Below, piece after piece: positions 1 to 7,676 of a stretch of 64,000 nt of DNA. The translations under genes were made by a program, and so were the position numbers. A model generated the notes under the pieces. It ran no database searches. It worked only from the letters and a program-made list of their open reading frames with translations, and was not told where the DNA came from. The stretch is from positions 1 to 64,000 of the IMG/VR virus record IMGVR_UViG_3300022602_002120. The stretch is one strand, 5' to 3'. Every line of letters begins with the position of its first letter. Position 1 is the stretch's first letter. Source of the stretch: a virus.

Positions 1-677
1 GCTGAACCTTTACCTACATCACCGTAGCCTGCTACTACCGCTGTCTTACCGGCAATCATAACATCAGTAGCACGTTTAATTGAGTCCACCAGACTTTCAC
101 GGCAACCATACAAGTTATCAAACTTACTTTTAGTTACACTGTCATTAACATTAATAGCACGTAGTTTAAAACTACCGTTGGCAATAGCTTCGTTAATTTT
201 GTGAATACCTGTAGTTGTTTCTTCAGTAACACCGTAGATACCTTCTAGCAGTTCTGGATAGTTAACATGGATATACCAAGTTAGGTCATGTCCGTCATCC
301 AACAACATATTAGGTACCCAACCATCTGGACCTTTAACTGTTTGTTCTAAGCACCACCAGTATTCATCTTCTGTTTCACCTTTCCAAGCAAATACAGGAA
401 TGCCCAAGTCTGCTAATGCGGCCGCGGCATGATCTTGTGTTGAGAAAATGTTACAGCTGGCCCAACGTACTTCTGCACCTAGGGCCACTAGTGTCTGCAC
501 TAATACCGCAGTTTGAATAGTCATATGTAATGACCCTGTGATACGAGCACCTTTAAGTGGTTGACTTGCCTTAAGCTCATCACGAATGGCAATTAAGCCT
601 GGCATTTCTGTTTCTGCGATTGCTATTTCTTTGTGGCCCCATGCGGCTAGGCCAATCTCTGCGACTTTATAATCCAT
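1..677 (-). CDS. ahcY: S-adenosylhomocysteine hydrolase, N-terminal part (cut by window edge)
   Basis: The enzyme splits S-adenosylhomocysteine, the inhibitory by-product of methyl transfer, into adenosine and homocysteine. The translated 225 codons run from an ATG at 677 to the window edge. They show the substrate-domain signature [13 protein letters not shown] followed by the [14 protein letters not shown] block, the [16 protein letters not shown] block, and the Rossmann motif [10 protein letters not shown] that binds NAD. The C-terminal half lies outside the window. The ATG overlaps the TAA of the upstream small gene by one base (TAATG), which suggests translational coupling. SAHH is a cellular housekeeping enzyme and is unusual in a phage. 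A methyltransferase and a radical SAM gene lie within 7 kb on the same strand, so a role in keeping phage methylation running is plausible but inferred. Confidence 0.93.
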   Translation of the reverse strand, partial: MDYKVAEIGLAAWGHKEIAIAETEMPGLIAIRDELKASQPLKGARITGSLHMTIQTAVLVQTLVALGAEVRWASCNIFSTQDHAAAALADLGIPVFAWKGETEDEYWWCLEQTVKGPDGWVPNMLLDDGHDLTWYIHVNYPELLEGIYGVTEETTTGIHKINEAIANGSFKLRAINVNDSVTKSKFDNLYGCRESLVDSIKRATDVMIAGKTAVVAGYGDVGKGS

Positions 678-880
678 TATTCAGTTACCTGTGCTGGGCC
701 ACGATTAGCTTTTTGTGTTGTTGCTGGATCACTGAACTTACGTGTCTTATTAGCTACATAACTAGCTTGAGCATCGATCATTGCTTTGCGAAAAATACTA
801 CGTGCTACTGGATCTTGAATGTTACCAAGTTTAATTTTGTTCATCTTGCCGAATTTAAATGTTGCGTTAGTTTTAGCCAT
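677..880 (-). CDS. small basic hypothetical protein
   Basis: This 67-residue protein is rich in Lys, Asn and Ala and I do not recognise its family. It starts at an ATG 6 nt after a good ribosome binding site (AAGGAG), and its stop overlaps the SAHH start, so the two are probably co-translated. It follows the omega-like gene by 10 nt. There are no membrane segments or cysteines. Its middle part (about residues 24-45) looks helical. The function is unknown; the position suggests a shared transcript with omega and SAHH. Confidence 0.7.
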   Translation of the reverse strand: MAKTNATFKFGKMNKIKLGNIQDPVARSIFRKAMIDAQASYVANKTRKFSDPATTQKANRGPAQVTE

Positions 881-890
881 GCTAATCTCC

Positions 891-1130
891 TTATCGAATT
901 TTGTTTAAATATTCTGCGCCAATTTTACCTTCTGCGATTTCAATTAACGCTGTTACGTTAGCTTTGTTTTCGTATAGTACTTTGACTCCATTACGTTCTT
1001 GGAATACTCGTTGACTAGCAATTTCTCTAGCACGTGCTGCCGCACCTAGAATCATGTGGAATCTGTTTCCACCAAATGCATCTAAGCAACGGTCAATATT
1101 AACTTTTTCTACTGAGTTTTGTGGTTTCAT
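891..1130 (-). CDS. rpoZ: RNA polymerase omega subunit-like protein
   Basis: This 79-residue protein aligns by eye over nearly its whole length with bacterial RpoZ. An N-terminal VEK element is followed by NRFHMILGAAARAREIA, which parallels the NRF-[hydrophobic]-AA-RAR core of omega. A second block, NKANVTALIEIAEGKIG, parallels the omega TVIALREIEEG region. In bacteria omega clamps the beta-prime subunit and aids core assembly. A phage copy could replace or supplement host omega on the polymerase that phage gp55 (60874-61755) directs to late promoters; this role is inference. The ATG has an AGGA-type site in front. E. coli omega is 91 residues; this copy lacks only the variable C-terminal tail. 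Confidence 0.82.
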   Translation of the reverse strand: MKPQNSVEKVNIDRCLDAFGGNRFHMILGAAARAREIASQRVFQERNGVKVLYENKANVTALIEIAEGKIGAEYLNKIR

Positions 1131-1162
1131 TGGAGATCCTATTAAATATACAGTCTTATAGT

Positions 1163-1993
1163 TTAACTAAAATAGTTCAAAGAGTCAATCTTTTTAAGAT
1201 TTTTAAGATAATCTTTTACTTTAATAGCATCAGAGGTAATCATATATTTTAAAGGTCGTGTTAAAAATTTAACTGTATCCATTCTTGACCAATTAATAGC
1301 ATAGAAATTTTCCCAAGTAGTGATTGCAGGCTGTGAAACTGCTGGATAATAGGTCCATCCGTCGGGTTGATTGGTTTTATATATACCCAGAATCTCAAAT
1401 TCGCTCAACCACTTAGGTTCTCCTAATTCTCTTAGATTAGGAATAGCATCGAGCCAACTGCATCCATTACGTTCTTCTATTAATTGTTTTAATCCAATCC
1501 AGTCTGCTTTACTATATGGCATTAACTCGTTTACTAAACTGTAATCTAATACACGTGTTAGTCCCGTAAGTTTTTCAGTCATTTCGGCATAGAGTTCTTG
1601 ATATGGATTCCATAGTTTTTCGGCTTTAAAATTAAGTTTACTATCTACGAAAAAATCAAACTGTTTGAGAGGAACTTGGTCGCAATCTTGTATTAAGAAA
1701 TAATCACTGTCAAAATGATCAAGTGCGCAAAATTTAAGTGCTTGTTGATAATACCAATGGTTATGTTTATAACGACTTAGATCGTAATGTTCTTCAAAAT
1801 AAAGATCATCTAATAATTTATATACAGAACTATCTAGTCCAAATTCTGCAAATACACTGTCTATTTTATGTTGTGGATAAGGGCTAATGATATATGTTAC
1901 GTCAGGTCTAGGATTCAATCTATCATCAAAACTTAAGGTAACAGCAGCTTCGTTGATCCTGCCAGGACCAATGAGTAAAATACGTGTTATCAT
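1163..1993 (-). CDS. glycosyltransferase-like protein (DUF6492-type)
   Basis: This 276-residue protein has the layout of small nucleotide-sugar-dependent glycosyltransferases. It opens with a beta-strand start (ILLIGPGR). A central block, DSDYFLIQDCDQVPL, resembles the Asp-x-Asp metal-binding strand of GT-A folds, followed by aromatic-rich segments (WLSEFEILGIY, WTYYP). The SEFE block with a preceding W resembles the acceptor-side motif of DUF6492 proteins. The start at 1993 has a strong AAAGGA site. The gene lies 1 nt after the stop of the upstream gene and 32 nt before omega. The sugar donor and acceptor are unknown; virion or host-glycan decoration is possible. The family assignment is from memory of the motif pattern. 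Confidence 0.5.
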   Translation of the reverse strand: MITRILLIGPGRINEAAVTLSFDDRLNPRPDVTYIISPYPQHKIDSVFAEFGLDSSVYKLLDDLYFEEHYDLSRYKHNHWYYQQALKFCALDHFDSDYFLIQDCDQVPLKQFDFFVDSKLNFKAEKLWNPYQELYAEMTEKLTGLTRVLDYSLVNELMPYSKADWIGLKQLIEERNGCSWLDAIPNLRELGEPKWLSEFEILGIYKTNQPDGWTYYPAVSQPAITTWENFYAINWSRMDTVKFLTRPLKYMITSDAIKVKDYLKNLKKIDSLNYFS

Positions 1994-1994
1994 T

Positions 1995-2465
1995 TTATCC
2001 TTTCGATTGTATAGCTACTAAATCAACTAATCCCCAGGTAATACTCATCCCCGGGCTGATATCCGGAACCGAGCACCAACTATTAAATTTAGGATCATCT
2101 ACATGGGGATTGAAAATAGTTACGTATGGTTGCCCGCCAAATCGTAGTGGTTTTCCTTTTACTGCCTGTTGCCAATTCAATGGTAAATGCACATTGTCTA
2201 AATAAAATTCAACCATATAAGTTTGAATAGGTCCAATTGATTCCGGACTGTTTGCTACAGTTAATGTTAAATTTGTTACACCATCCCATGTATCGGTTAA
2301 TATTTCAATTTGATCAGGAATAACTTTAGTTGGATCTTGATTAAATTGTGCCGTAACAGGTACATTTTCTGCTAATTTTTCAGCACTTAGTGATACATTT
2401 GTCCAAGCGTTACCTGTTAGCGGACTACCTTTACTTACATTGATTATAATTTTTAATTGAGGCAT
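1995..2465 (-). CDS. hypothetical beta-rich protein, possibly carbohydrate-binding
   Basis: This 156-residue protein is rich in Val, Thr, Pro and Asn with alternating hydrophobic residues typical of a beta-sandwich. The segment around VTNLTLTVANSPES followed by YMVEFYLDNVHLPL loosely recalls calcium-dependent xylan-binding modules (CBM36/60), where a strand pair is followed by a short Asp-containing loop. That resemblance is weak. The ATG has an AAAGGT site. The gene sits tightly between the 453-residue late protein and the glycosyltransferase-like gene. There is no signal peptide, so it is probably a cytoplasmic or virion protein. Confidence 0.6.
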   Translation of the reverse strand: MPQLKIIINVSKGSPLTGNAWTNVSLSAEKLAENVPVTAQFNQDPTKVIPDQIEILTDTWDGVTNLTLTVANSPESIGPIQTYMVEFYLDNVHLPLNWQQAVKGKPLRFGGQPYVTIFNPHVDDPKFNSWCSVPDISPGMSITWGLVDLVAIQSKG

Positions 2466-2476
2466 AGTTAGAACCT

Positions 2477-3838
2477 TTATTTGAAATAGAAAGCTAATTT
2501 ACCGCCGATGCGCGAACTGTAGTAATTCTTACCACCGTCCATTAGTACACGACCTTCAAAGTTTGGCGGATATACAGCAGTAAATCCTTGTAATACAGCA
2601 TCTTCTCCCTTCTTGGCCATCTTAGTATAAATTTGAATAATACTTGATTGATTTAATAGTGCAAGTGCTCCTTGACTAAATTCTTCACTCATGTTTACTT
2701 CGTTGGCTACCGTTTTTGCCACAGCGGCCATAATAGAGTAGCCTGTGTTAAATCCAACTACTTCAGCCTTAACTTTGTAGGGTGATAAAATTGCTTTGGC
2801 ATTTTTACTTAGTCCATCAAAATCAGTTTTGCCTGAATTAATATAATAGTCAACTTCTTGCAGTAGATATTGATCAATACCAGGTATACCTAGCTCAATG
2901 CCCAACATAAACGGACCTTCTTTAGCTGATTCACGAGCGATAATACTTACTACATGAATAGCATACTTGGCTGTTTCTAATAGTTCAGTGTTGCCTTCTT
3001 TCTGTGCTTTTACATAAGCATCGTATAGGTTTTTAGCACTGGCTTTAGCACCACTACCACCTTTACTACTAATACCAATCTGTTGTCCATTTGGTGCTGT
3101 TAAGAAACTATCGCACAAGGCAGCATTCATTGCCATTGGAAACTGTACCTTACATTTGCTCCAAGGTGCGCCTCCTGCTAATATTTGTCTAGCTTCTTCT
3201 GCTTGACCAGTAATAACTCCGCCAGCTAAGGCCACTGGTTGCATGATCTCACCAAAATAATCGCGCACAGCTTCCATTTGATGTGCCATACCCGGAAATA
3301 TAACTGCGCCATTACCTTGTGCTAGTGCTGTAAGATTTTGTGCAAATACATCTTTAACTGGATCTGGACTATTTGCTACTACTGTTTGAATAACTTGATT
3401 TACGTTATTAAACACGTTTTCTGTTTTAATAAGATTTTGTGGATCGAAACCTGCTTGTAGTTTTTGTGCACCTTTGGTAGCAAGTTTCCAGCCCGGTGGT
3501 ACTTGTTTGTTACCCCACACGCCCATCATGTCGTGTTTAGTGGCTTGTAGGTAACGACCCCAAAACACACGACCGCCATCTTCGTCATCTAGTTCAGCAA
3601 CGGCAAATGCACTACCACTGGGTGCATTAGTCCATTCAATTTGAGTGTTGTATTCTTTTTCTAATTGCGCAATTGCTTGATCACGTTCTTGCGGACTAGC
3701 ATATTTGCCTTGTTCTGCGCTAGGAAATCCAGTTGCTGAAACAAATTTAAATTCTTTTCCGTCTGCATTAACAAACGCATCGCCGGGAAGGCGTCCAAAT
3801 ATACCTTTGGCTTCAAAAACTAAATCATAAAATCTCAT
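2477..3838 (-). CDS. conserved phage hypothetical protein, probably late-expressed
   Basis: I do not recognise a defined family for this 453-residue protein. The N-terminus reads MRFYDLVFEAKGIFGRLPGD. The region around residues 240-265 (ALCDSF, then IGISSKGGSGAKASAKN) has the shape of a D-x(n)-xxK nuclease core, but a Ser stands where the acidic residue is expected, so I do not call it a nuclease. The rest looks alpha-helical with an Ala-rich C-terminus. A GATAAATA late-promoter octamer lies 21 nt upstream of the ATG and an AAGG site is present, so the gene is probably expressed late with the structural genes. Confidence 0.65.
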   Translation of the reverse strand: MRFYDLVFEAKGIFGRLPGDAFVNADGKEFKFVSATGFPSAEQGKYASPQERDQAIAQLEKEYNTQIEWTNAPSGSAFAVAELDDEDGGRVFWGRYLQATKHDMMGVWGNKQVPPGWKLATKGAQKLQAGFDPQNLIKTENVFNNVNQVIQTVVANSPDPVKDVFAQNLTALAQGNGAVIFPGMAHQMEAVRDYFGEIMQPVALAGGVITGQAEEARQILAGGAPWSKCKVQFPMAMNAALCDSFLTAPNGQQIGISSKGGSGAKASAKNLYDAYVKAQKEGNTELLETAKYAIHVVSIIARESAKEGPFMLGIELGIPGIDQYLLQEVDYYINSGKTDFDGLSKNAKAILSPYKVKAEVVGFNTGYSIMAAVAKTVANEVNMSEEFSQGALALLNQSSIIQIYTKMAKKGEDAVLQGFTAVYPPNFEGRVLMDGGKNYYSSRIGGKLAFYFK

Positions 3839-3859
3839 ATCTACACCTTATTATTAGTG

Positions 3860-3867
3860 TATTTATC
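3860..3867 (-). promoter_or_regulatory. late promoter octamer GATAAATA for the 2477-3838 gene
   Basis: The octamer is an exact match to the window-wide consensus. It lies 21 nt before the ATG at 3838 and overlaps the last codons of the upstream gene. It leaves room for a short leader with an AAGG site. Confidence 0.65.
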
Positions 3868-4603
3868 GACGTTCAATGTCGTCTTCAGTACAACGTGCGC
3901 CATATTGTATCTCAACGATACGACAAGGTTCACTGTATGGATTACTAAGTTGATGCCATTCACTAGGATGTATGTAAAAATAATCGTGTCGTGATAAGTT
4001 CGATGTACGGTTAAGATCGGCTACTTGGCATCGACCTTCTGTTACTAACCAATATTCACTACGATGCTGGTGTTTTTGCATACTTAAGCTCTTACCAGGG
4101 TTGATAGTCAACTCTTTAACTTTGGCACCAGAAACGTCATGTAATACACGATAATAGCCCCAATCTCGTTCAGTTTTAGGTGATTTCCACTCCTCTAGAA
4201 TCCAACTACTACTATTGAGCTTATCTTCTCCACCAACCCCAAACGCAAACTCTACATCTGGTTCTGTCATCTCTGGAATATTATCTTTTGTACGATCACC
4301 ACCATTGGCAAATATGATATGGCTATTAGGATACATCATTTTAACATTGCGGATAGCCTCGCGGCTACTACCGTCATCGTCATTAAACAATATGCAGTGG
4401 CTAACCATTTTAAGATTTTGTAAGATGTTAATACGTTCTGTACTAGGCATGAACGCACGACCTTTTTTACGAGTAAGCCAAGCATCGCTGTTAACCCCAA
4501 CTACCAGCATGTCGCCTAATGCTCTCGCGGCTTTAAAATAATTAATATGCCCGCTATGTAGGGGATCAAATCCCCCTGTTACTAACACAACACGATTAAC
4601 CAT
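3863..4603 (-). CDS. nucleotidyltransferase-cupin fusion
   Basis: Two catalytic-type modules are fused in 246 residues. Residues 1 to about 140 form a cytidylyltransferase/RfaE-like Rossmann domain with the nucleotide-binding motif GGFDPLHSGHINYF (HxGH type). Residues about 150-246 form a cupin very like the C-terminal domain of type II mannose-6-phosphate isomerase/ManC proteins: PGKSLSMQKHQHRSEYW, then the WHQLSNP and EIQYG strands, ending TEDDIER. The protein therefore probably activates a sugar- or alcohol-phosphate with a nucleotide and isomerises or binds a related sugar. Its start overlaps the methyltransferase stop by 8 nt, so they are translationally linked. With the nearby glycosyltransferase-like gene it suggests a small sugar-activation route. 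The exact substrate is unknown. Confidence 0.82.
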   Translation of the reverse strand: MVNRVVLVTGGFDPLHSGHINYFKAARALGDMLVVGVNSDAWLTRKKGRAFMPSTERINILQNLKMVSHCILFNDDDGSSREAIRNVKMMYPNSHIIFANGGDRTKDNIPEMTEPDVEFAFGVGGEDKLNSSSWILEEWKSPKTERDWGYYRVLHDVSGAKVKELTINPGKSLSMQKHQHRSEYWLVTEGRCQVADLNRTSNLSRHDYFYIHPSEWHQLSNPYSEPCRIVEIQYGARCTEDDIERR

Positions 4604-5513
4604 TTTTATAACTCTTTCTTGTAGGTGGTTTGCTTTTTATCGGCACTGGTTTGAATGTTTCTGTTTTAACTTCTATAGCCTTAGGTTGTTCTATAGTTTG
4701 GATATCTGATTTAATCACTTCGCCGGGTAATACTCCTGTTATTTCTGTTGCTGGGGGTATTTCCATTTGTTGGCTAATATAATCAATAAAATATAGTTCT
4801 TTATCCAACCATGGCATTATTATTTCTTCTTGTTTTAAATATCCATTAGAATTCAAGCTATCCACTATGCTAGGATGCAGTAAATTTTTATCTATTAGGT
4901 CAAACCAAGTAGTTGTCTGTGGATCCATTGGCAAAATATCTGTTTTATATACAGCAATTTGTGTCCACGGATCTTGAAAACGTTTTAATAGATAAGCATC
5001 ACGACAATCAAATCCATTGACGGCTAACATGTATATTAACATAATAGGAGTGTAGTGATAATAACATCCATTATATCCTCTACTAATTTGTCTACCATGC
5101 TCAATGCCAGTATGTTGTGGTACACTTAATGCCAACATGCCATTTACATTCATGTGGCTATTCCATATTTTTAAGGTATGTAATGGATTAGTACTATATT
5201 GTAGACTATCGTGTGCCCATATAAAATCCACTGGTACAGGAAATAAAATCTCACTGTCGTAACTACTGTTTATTTTATGTATATTTTTAAGATCGGGGAT
5301 CTGTGCTAATTTTCCAGCATCAATATCTACAGCAAAACAATTAAAATTATATGGTTCAGGTGGATCATTATTATTCATTAGAGTTGCCCACCAAGTAATA
5401 TCCTTACCGATGCCGCAGCCCATATCAGCAATATGACGTATACTCTCTAAAAAAACATCGTATTGTTGAATTAAATTAAGTATACTTAAACTATGCCTAT
5501 CCAATTGTAGCAT
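4596..5513 (-). CDS. class I SAM-dependent methyltransferase
   Basis: This 305-residue protein has the Rossmann methyltransferase motif I (ADMGCGIGKDITWW, residues about 27-40). An acidic strand end follows (CFAVDID), then a motif IV-like segment (VDFIWAHDSLQYSTNP) and a post-motif strand (GMLALSVPQHT). This is the pattern of methyltransferase type 11/25 enzymes. The C-terminal 60 residues are rich in Pro, Lys and Thr and look disordered. The start lies inside the end of uvsY, with a GGAG site almost touching the ATG. The product SAH would be removed by the SAHH encoded downstream. The target (sugar, protein, nucleic acid) is unknown. Confidence 0.8.
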   Translation of the reverse strand: MLQLDRHSLSILNLIQQYDVFLESIRHIADMGCGIGKDITWWATLMNNNDPPEPYNFNCFAVDIDAGKLAQIPDLKNIHKINSSYDSEILFPVPVDFIWAHDSLQYSTNPLHTLKIWNSHMNVNGMLALSVPQHTGIEHGRQISRGYNGCYYHYTPIMLIYMLAVNGFDCRDAYLLKRFQDPWTQIAVYKTDILPMDPQTTTWFDLIDKNLLHPSIVDSLNSNGYLKQEEIIMPWLDKELYFIDYISQQMEIPPATEITGVLPGEVIKSDIQTIEQPKAIEVKTETFKPVPIKSKPPTRKSYKNG

Positions 5514-5952
5514 CCTCCATGCCTGCTGTGCGTAGACGTGTAATATGCCCTAGCATAAAGTTTTTACTTTCTAAGCCTTTCATAATACCTAGCCATTTGT
5601 TACGCAACAATGCTACTTCGTTAATGATAGTTTCCATGTCAATAACTTCATCTTCTGCTTCTGCGTATTTTTCAGCGTCGCGACTAGTTAAAGCACGACC
5701 ATATGCTTCAAGATATTTTTTGTAATGAGTTTGGCGAATTTTACGTAGCTGTATATTAAGATAGTTGAGAATAGCTTCAATCTCCTGCAATTGATTAAAG
5801 CGTTGTTCTGTAATACCGGGTAAATTGGCTAGATTTTTTTCTATATTACCATGAGTGCCAACTTCTTTTTTGGCCTGTGCTAGTTCATTTTCATAATAAG
5901 TTATGAAATCCGGAATATTACCTAAATTAGCTACTACCTTGTTATACCACAT
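5497..5952 (-). CDS. uvsY: recombination mediator UvsY
   Basis: This 151-residue protein matches T4 UvsY in size and layout. The strongest similarity is in the C-terminal half: a Tyr-rich KYLEAYGRAL segment, then an acidic run, then LLRNKWLGIMKGLESKNFMLGHI, which parallels the T4 ending where the helix before the AIKHIQDMR-type tail is found. UvsY loads UvsX recombinase onto gp32-coated single-stranded DNA. Its genes for both partners lie just upstream in the same transcription unit (uvsX 7663-8772, gp32 8825-9847). The start overlaps the end of the radical SAM gene by 11 nt. Confidence 0.78.
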   Translation of the reverse strand: MWYNKVVANLGNIPDFITYYENELAQAKKEVGTHGNIEKNLANLPGITEQRFNQLQEIEAILNYLNIQLRKIRQTHYKKYLEAYGRALTSRDAEKYAEAEDEVIDMETIINEVALLRNKWLGIMKGLESKNFMLGHITRLRTAGMEDATIG

Positions 5953-7189
5953 ATTTTTCTAACCATGGGAATAAAACTTTCCAATTTGTATTTCTTCTAC
6001 GATCTAATTCATCTAAATACGTTAACAATTTCAATACTTCTTCTTTATTATATATTGATTTTTCGATCGTTGCAACTATACCTTCCATATATGTTTTTGC
6101 ATGGCCACCACGCCAGGTGTCGGTTTCCATTAAATTTAAAATTTTTAAAAAATCTTCCTTAAATTCATCTGGGCCTAAAATGGCAGGATGCAGATAACTT
6201 GGATATCCTATAAGAGCAAAATAATGTTCTATCTTTCGATCTTTTGTCCAATTATTAATTCGTTCTATTAAATCTGGTAAAGTCTTTATAGTTAAAATCG
6301 AAATTGTATTATTAACATTTAATTTAATCCATCGTTGGCTGATTAAATATTCAAAATTTTCTTGCCATTTGTCTAATTCAATCCCGAATCGAACAAATTC
6401 TTGTTCAGGTCCCCAGCAATCAATACTACATGTTATTTCTAATGTTTTTAATTTTCTAAGTTTTAATAAGTTTTTAAATCTATCAATATAATTAATTAAT
6501 TTAGATTTTGAAATTACTAGATTAGTTACAATATTAAATTCTAAATTAGGACAGGGATTATTTTCAAAAAATTCTATAAAAGTATCAAACTGCTTTTGAT
6601 AAAATGGTTCACCACCCAACAACTGTAGTCTTACTAATGTATGTGCATTACCTTTTAACCATAGCCAAAACTGTTCTTGAATTTCTTCATAATTGCTAAC
6701 TCTATGATGTTTTGTTTCTAAAATTAACCCGTTTTTATTAAAAGGTCCAAACTTTATCATCTCATTATGAATTTTAGAACTTAATTCAGGAATACAATAT
6801 ACACAACTTAGATTACACACATTATCAATATATACTTCTAATATTGTAGGCGAAACTGAAGTTGCAGATGGATTAATTTCAAGTTCATTTGGTGATAAAT
6901 TGGGCACATGTGAAAAGAATTGCCTATCACTTTGACCTATTCCAGTATTCTCTATATTTTCACAATATTCACACCCTGCCTTAGGCCACTTACCTTGCAG
7001 CATTGTTTCACGTTGTTGAATTTTTTCGGGTGTATTGTGAAAATTAAAGGTATTAATGTCAAACGGATGATCTTTAACCCTGTGACAACTAGAAGTTATT
7101 CCATAATGTAGAGTAACTTTTGAAAATGCCCATTTTAACTGACATGCTGTTTCTGTCTTAATTGGGAAAAACTTTTCAGACACGATCAA
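5942..7189 (-). CDS. radical SAM protein (twitch/SPASM-like)
   Basis: This 415-residue protein carries a classic radical SAM cluster motif, CNLSCVYC (CxxxCxxC), within an EVYIDNVCN strand. It also has GGEPF, the usual SAM-binding glycine motif, and a TIM-barrel-like pattern after it (NIVTNLVIS). An extra cysteine pair lies upstream (CEYCENIE, about residue 75). There is no ATG near the 5' end. The frame opens with TTG at 7189, overlapping the TGA of the preceding small gene, or GTG at 7183, so the start is uncertain. It lies between uvsX-associated small genes and uvsY. The substrate is unknown. Confidence 0.85.
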   Translation of the reverse strand: MIVSEKFFPIKTETACQLKWAFSKVTLHYGITSSCHRVKDHPFDINTFNFHNTPEKIQQRETMLQGKWPKAGCEYCENIENTGIGQSDRQFFSHVPNLSPNELEINPSATSVSPTILEVYIDNVCNLSCVYCIPELSSKIHNEMIKFGPFNKNGLILETKHHRVSNYEEIQEQFWLWLKGNAHTLVRLQLLGGEPFYQKQFDTFIEFFENNPCPNLEFNIVTNLVISKSKLINYIDRFKNLLKLRKLKTLEITCSIDCWGPEQEFVRFGIELDKWQENFEYLISQRWIKLNVNNTISILTIKTLPDLIERINNWTKDRKIEHYFALIGYPSYLHPAILGPDEFKEDFLKILNLMETDTWRGGHAKTYMEGIVATIEKSIYNKEEVLKLLTYLDELDRRRNTNWKVLFPWLEKYVV

Positions 7190-7428
7190 TAATCTTCGTC
7201 TTCTTCGTCATCGTAGTCGGCTTCTTCAACTGTTTCGCCTAGATATTCTTCAACAGCACGTTTAAGATAGCTATCAGTACCACCCACAGCAATAAGATCG
7301 CGCTCTAAAATATTATGATCAGCTACCACGCTGATCAAATGATCAGCGGCAGCTTGACGATCTTTCGGATTGATATACTCTTTACAAGTTAACCAAACTT
7401 CTCCTACTACATCGATTTCAATGCTCAT
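7186..7428 (-). CDS. small acidic hypothetical protein
   Basis: This 80-residue protein has a helical N-terminal domain and a strongly acidic, Tyr-ending tail (EEADYDDEEDEDY). Its TGA overlaps the TTG/GTG start of the radical SAM gene, and its own ATG overlaps the previous gene by 4 nt (ATGA-type), so the whole run is translationally coupled. I do not recognise the family. The acidic tail could compete for basic DNA-binding surfaces of UvsX or UvsY; this is inference. Confidence 0.75.
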   Translation of the reverse strand: MSIEIDVVGEVWLTCKEYINPKDRQAAADHLISVVADHNILERDLIAVGGTDSYLKRAVEEYLGETVEEADYDDEEDEDY

Positions 7429-7676
7429 TTTTCTCTTACTCCAACAGAAATAACTTCTGCCTGTGCTGGCAATACTAAAAATTCAACGTTATTAGGAATA
7501 ATCATTACCTTGTTGTTTGGTAACAAATATTTAACCTGACGCCCAAGTTCTTCCGCTAACGGCATAGTATATGAACTATCTGTGCGGACAATTACAATAT
7601 CGTCCGGTTTAATGTTCATTAATGTTGTTTCTGGTAAGCCTAATGCGTTATCTTCTAAAAATTTATTCATTTTCAT
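7425..7676 (-). CDS. small hypothetical protein downstream of uvsX
   Basis: This 83-residue protein is not recognised. The central region (DIVIVRTDSSYTMPLAEELGRQV, described here by its start and end) looks like an alternating alpha/beta domain. The C-terminus, with MIIPNNVEFLVLP, is predicted to be beta. The ATG at 7676 overlaps the last codons of uvsX and uses a GGAAATG-type site in that gene. Together with the following acidic protein it forms a conserved-looking small-gene pair inside the recombination operon. Confidence 0.72.
   Translation of the reverse strand: MKMNKFLEDNALGLPETTLMNIKPDDIVIVRTDSSYTMPLAEELGRQVKYLLPNNKVMIIPNNVEFLVLPAQAEVISVGVREK

Noticed and set aside
620-961. 113-codon plus-strand frame opposite SAHH, the small basic protein and omega
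   Set aside because: It lies opposite three genes with strong homology or good ribosome sites, is Cys/Leu rich and has no ribosome binding site of its own.
2477-3838. PD-(D/E)XK nuclease in the 453-residue protein
   Set aside because: The candidate core reads SSK instead of ExK and no supporting catalytic residues are clear.
7186-7428. Acidic 80-residue protein as a radical SAM peptide precursor
   Set aside because: There is no leader-core layout, Cys/Gly repeat or known precursor motif; the coupling alone is not enough.
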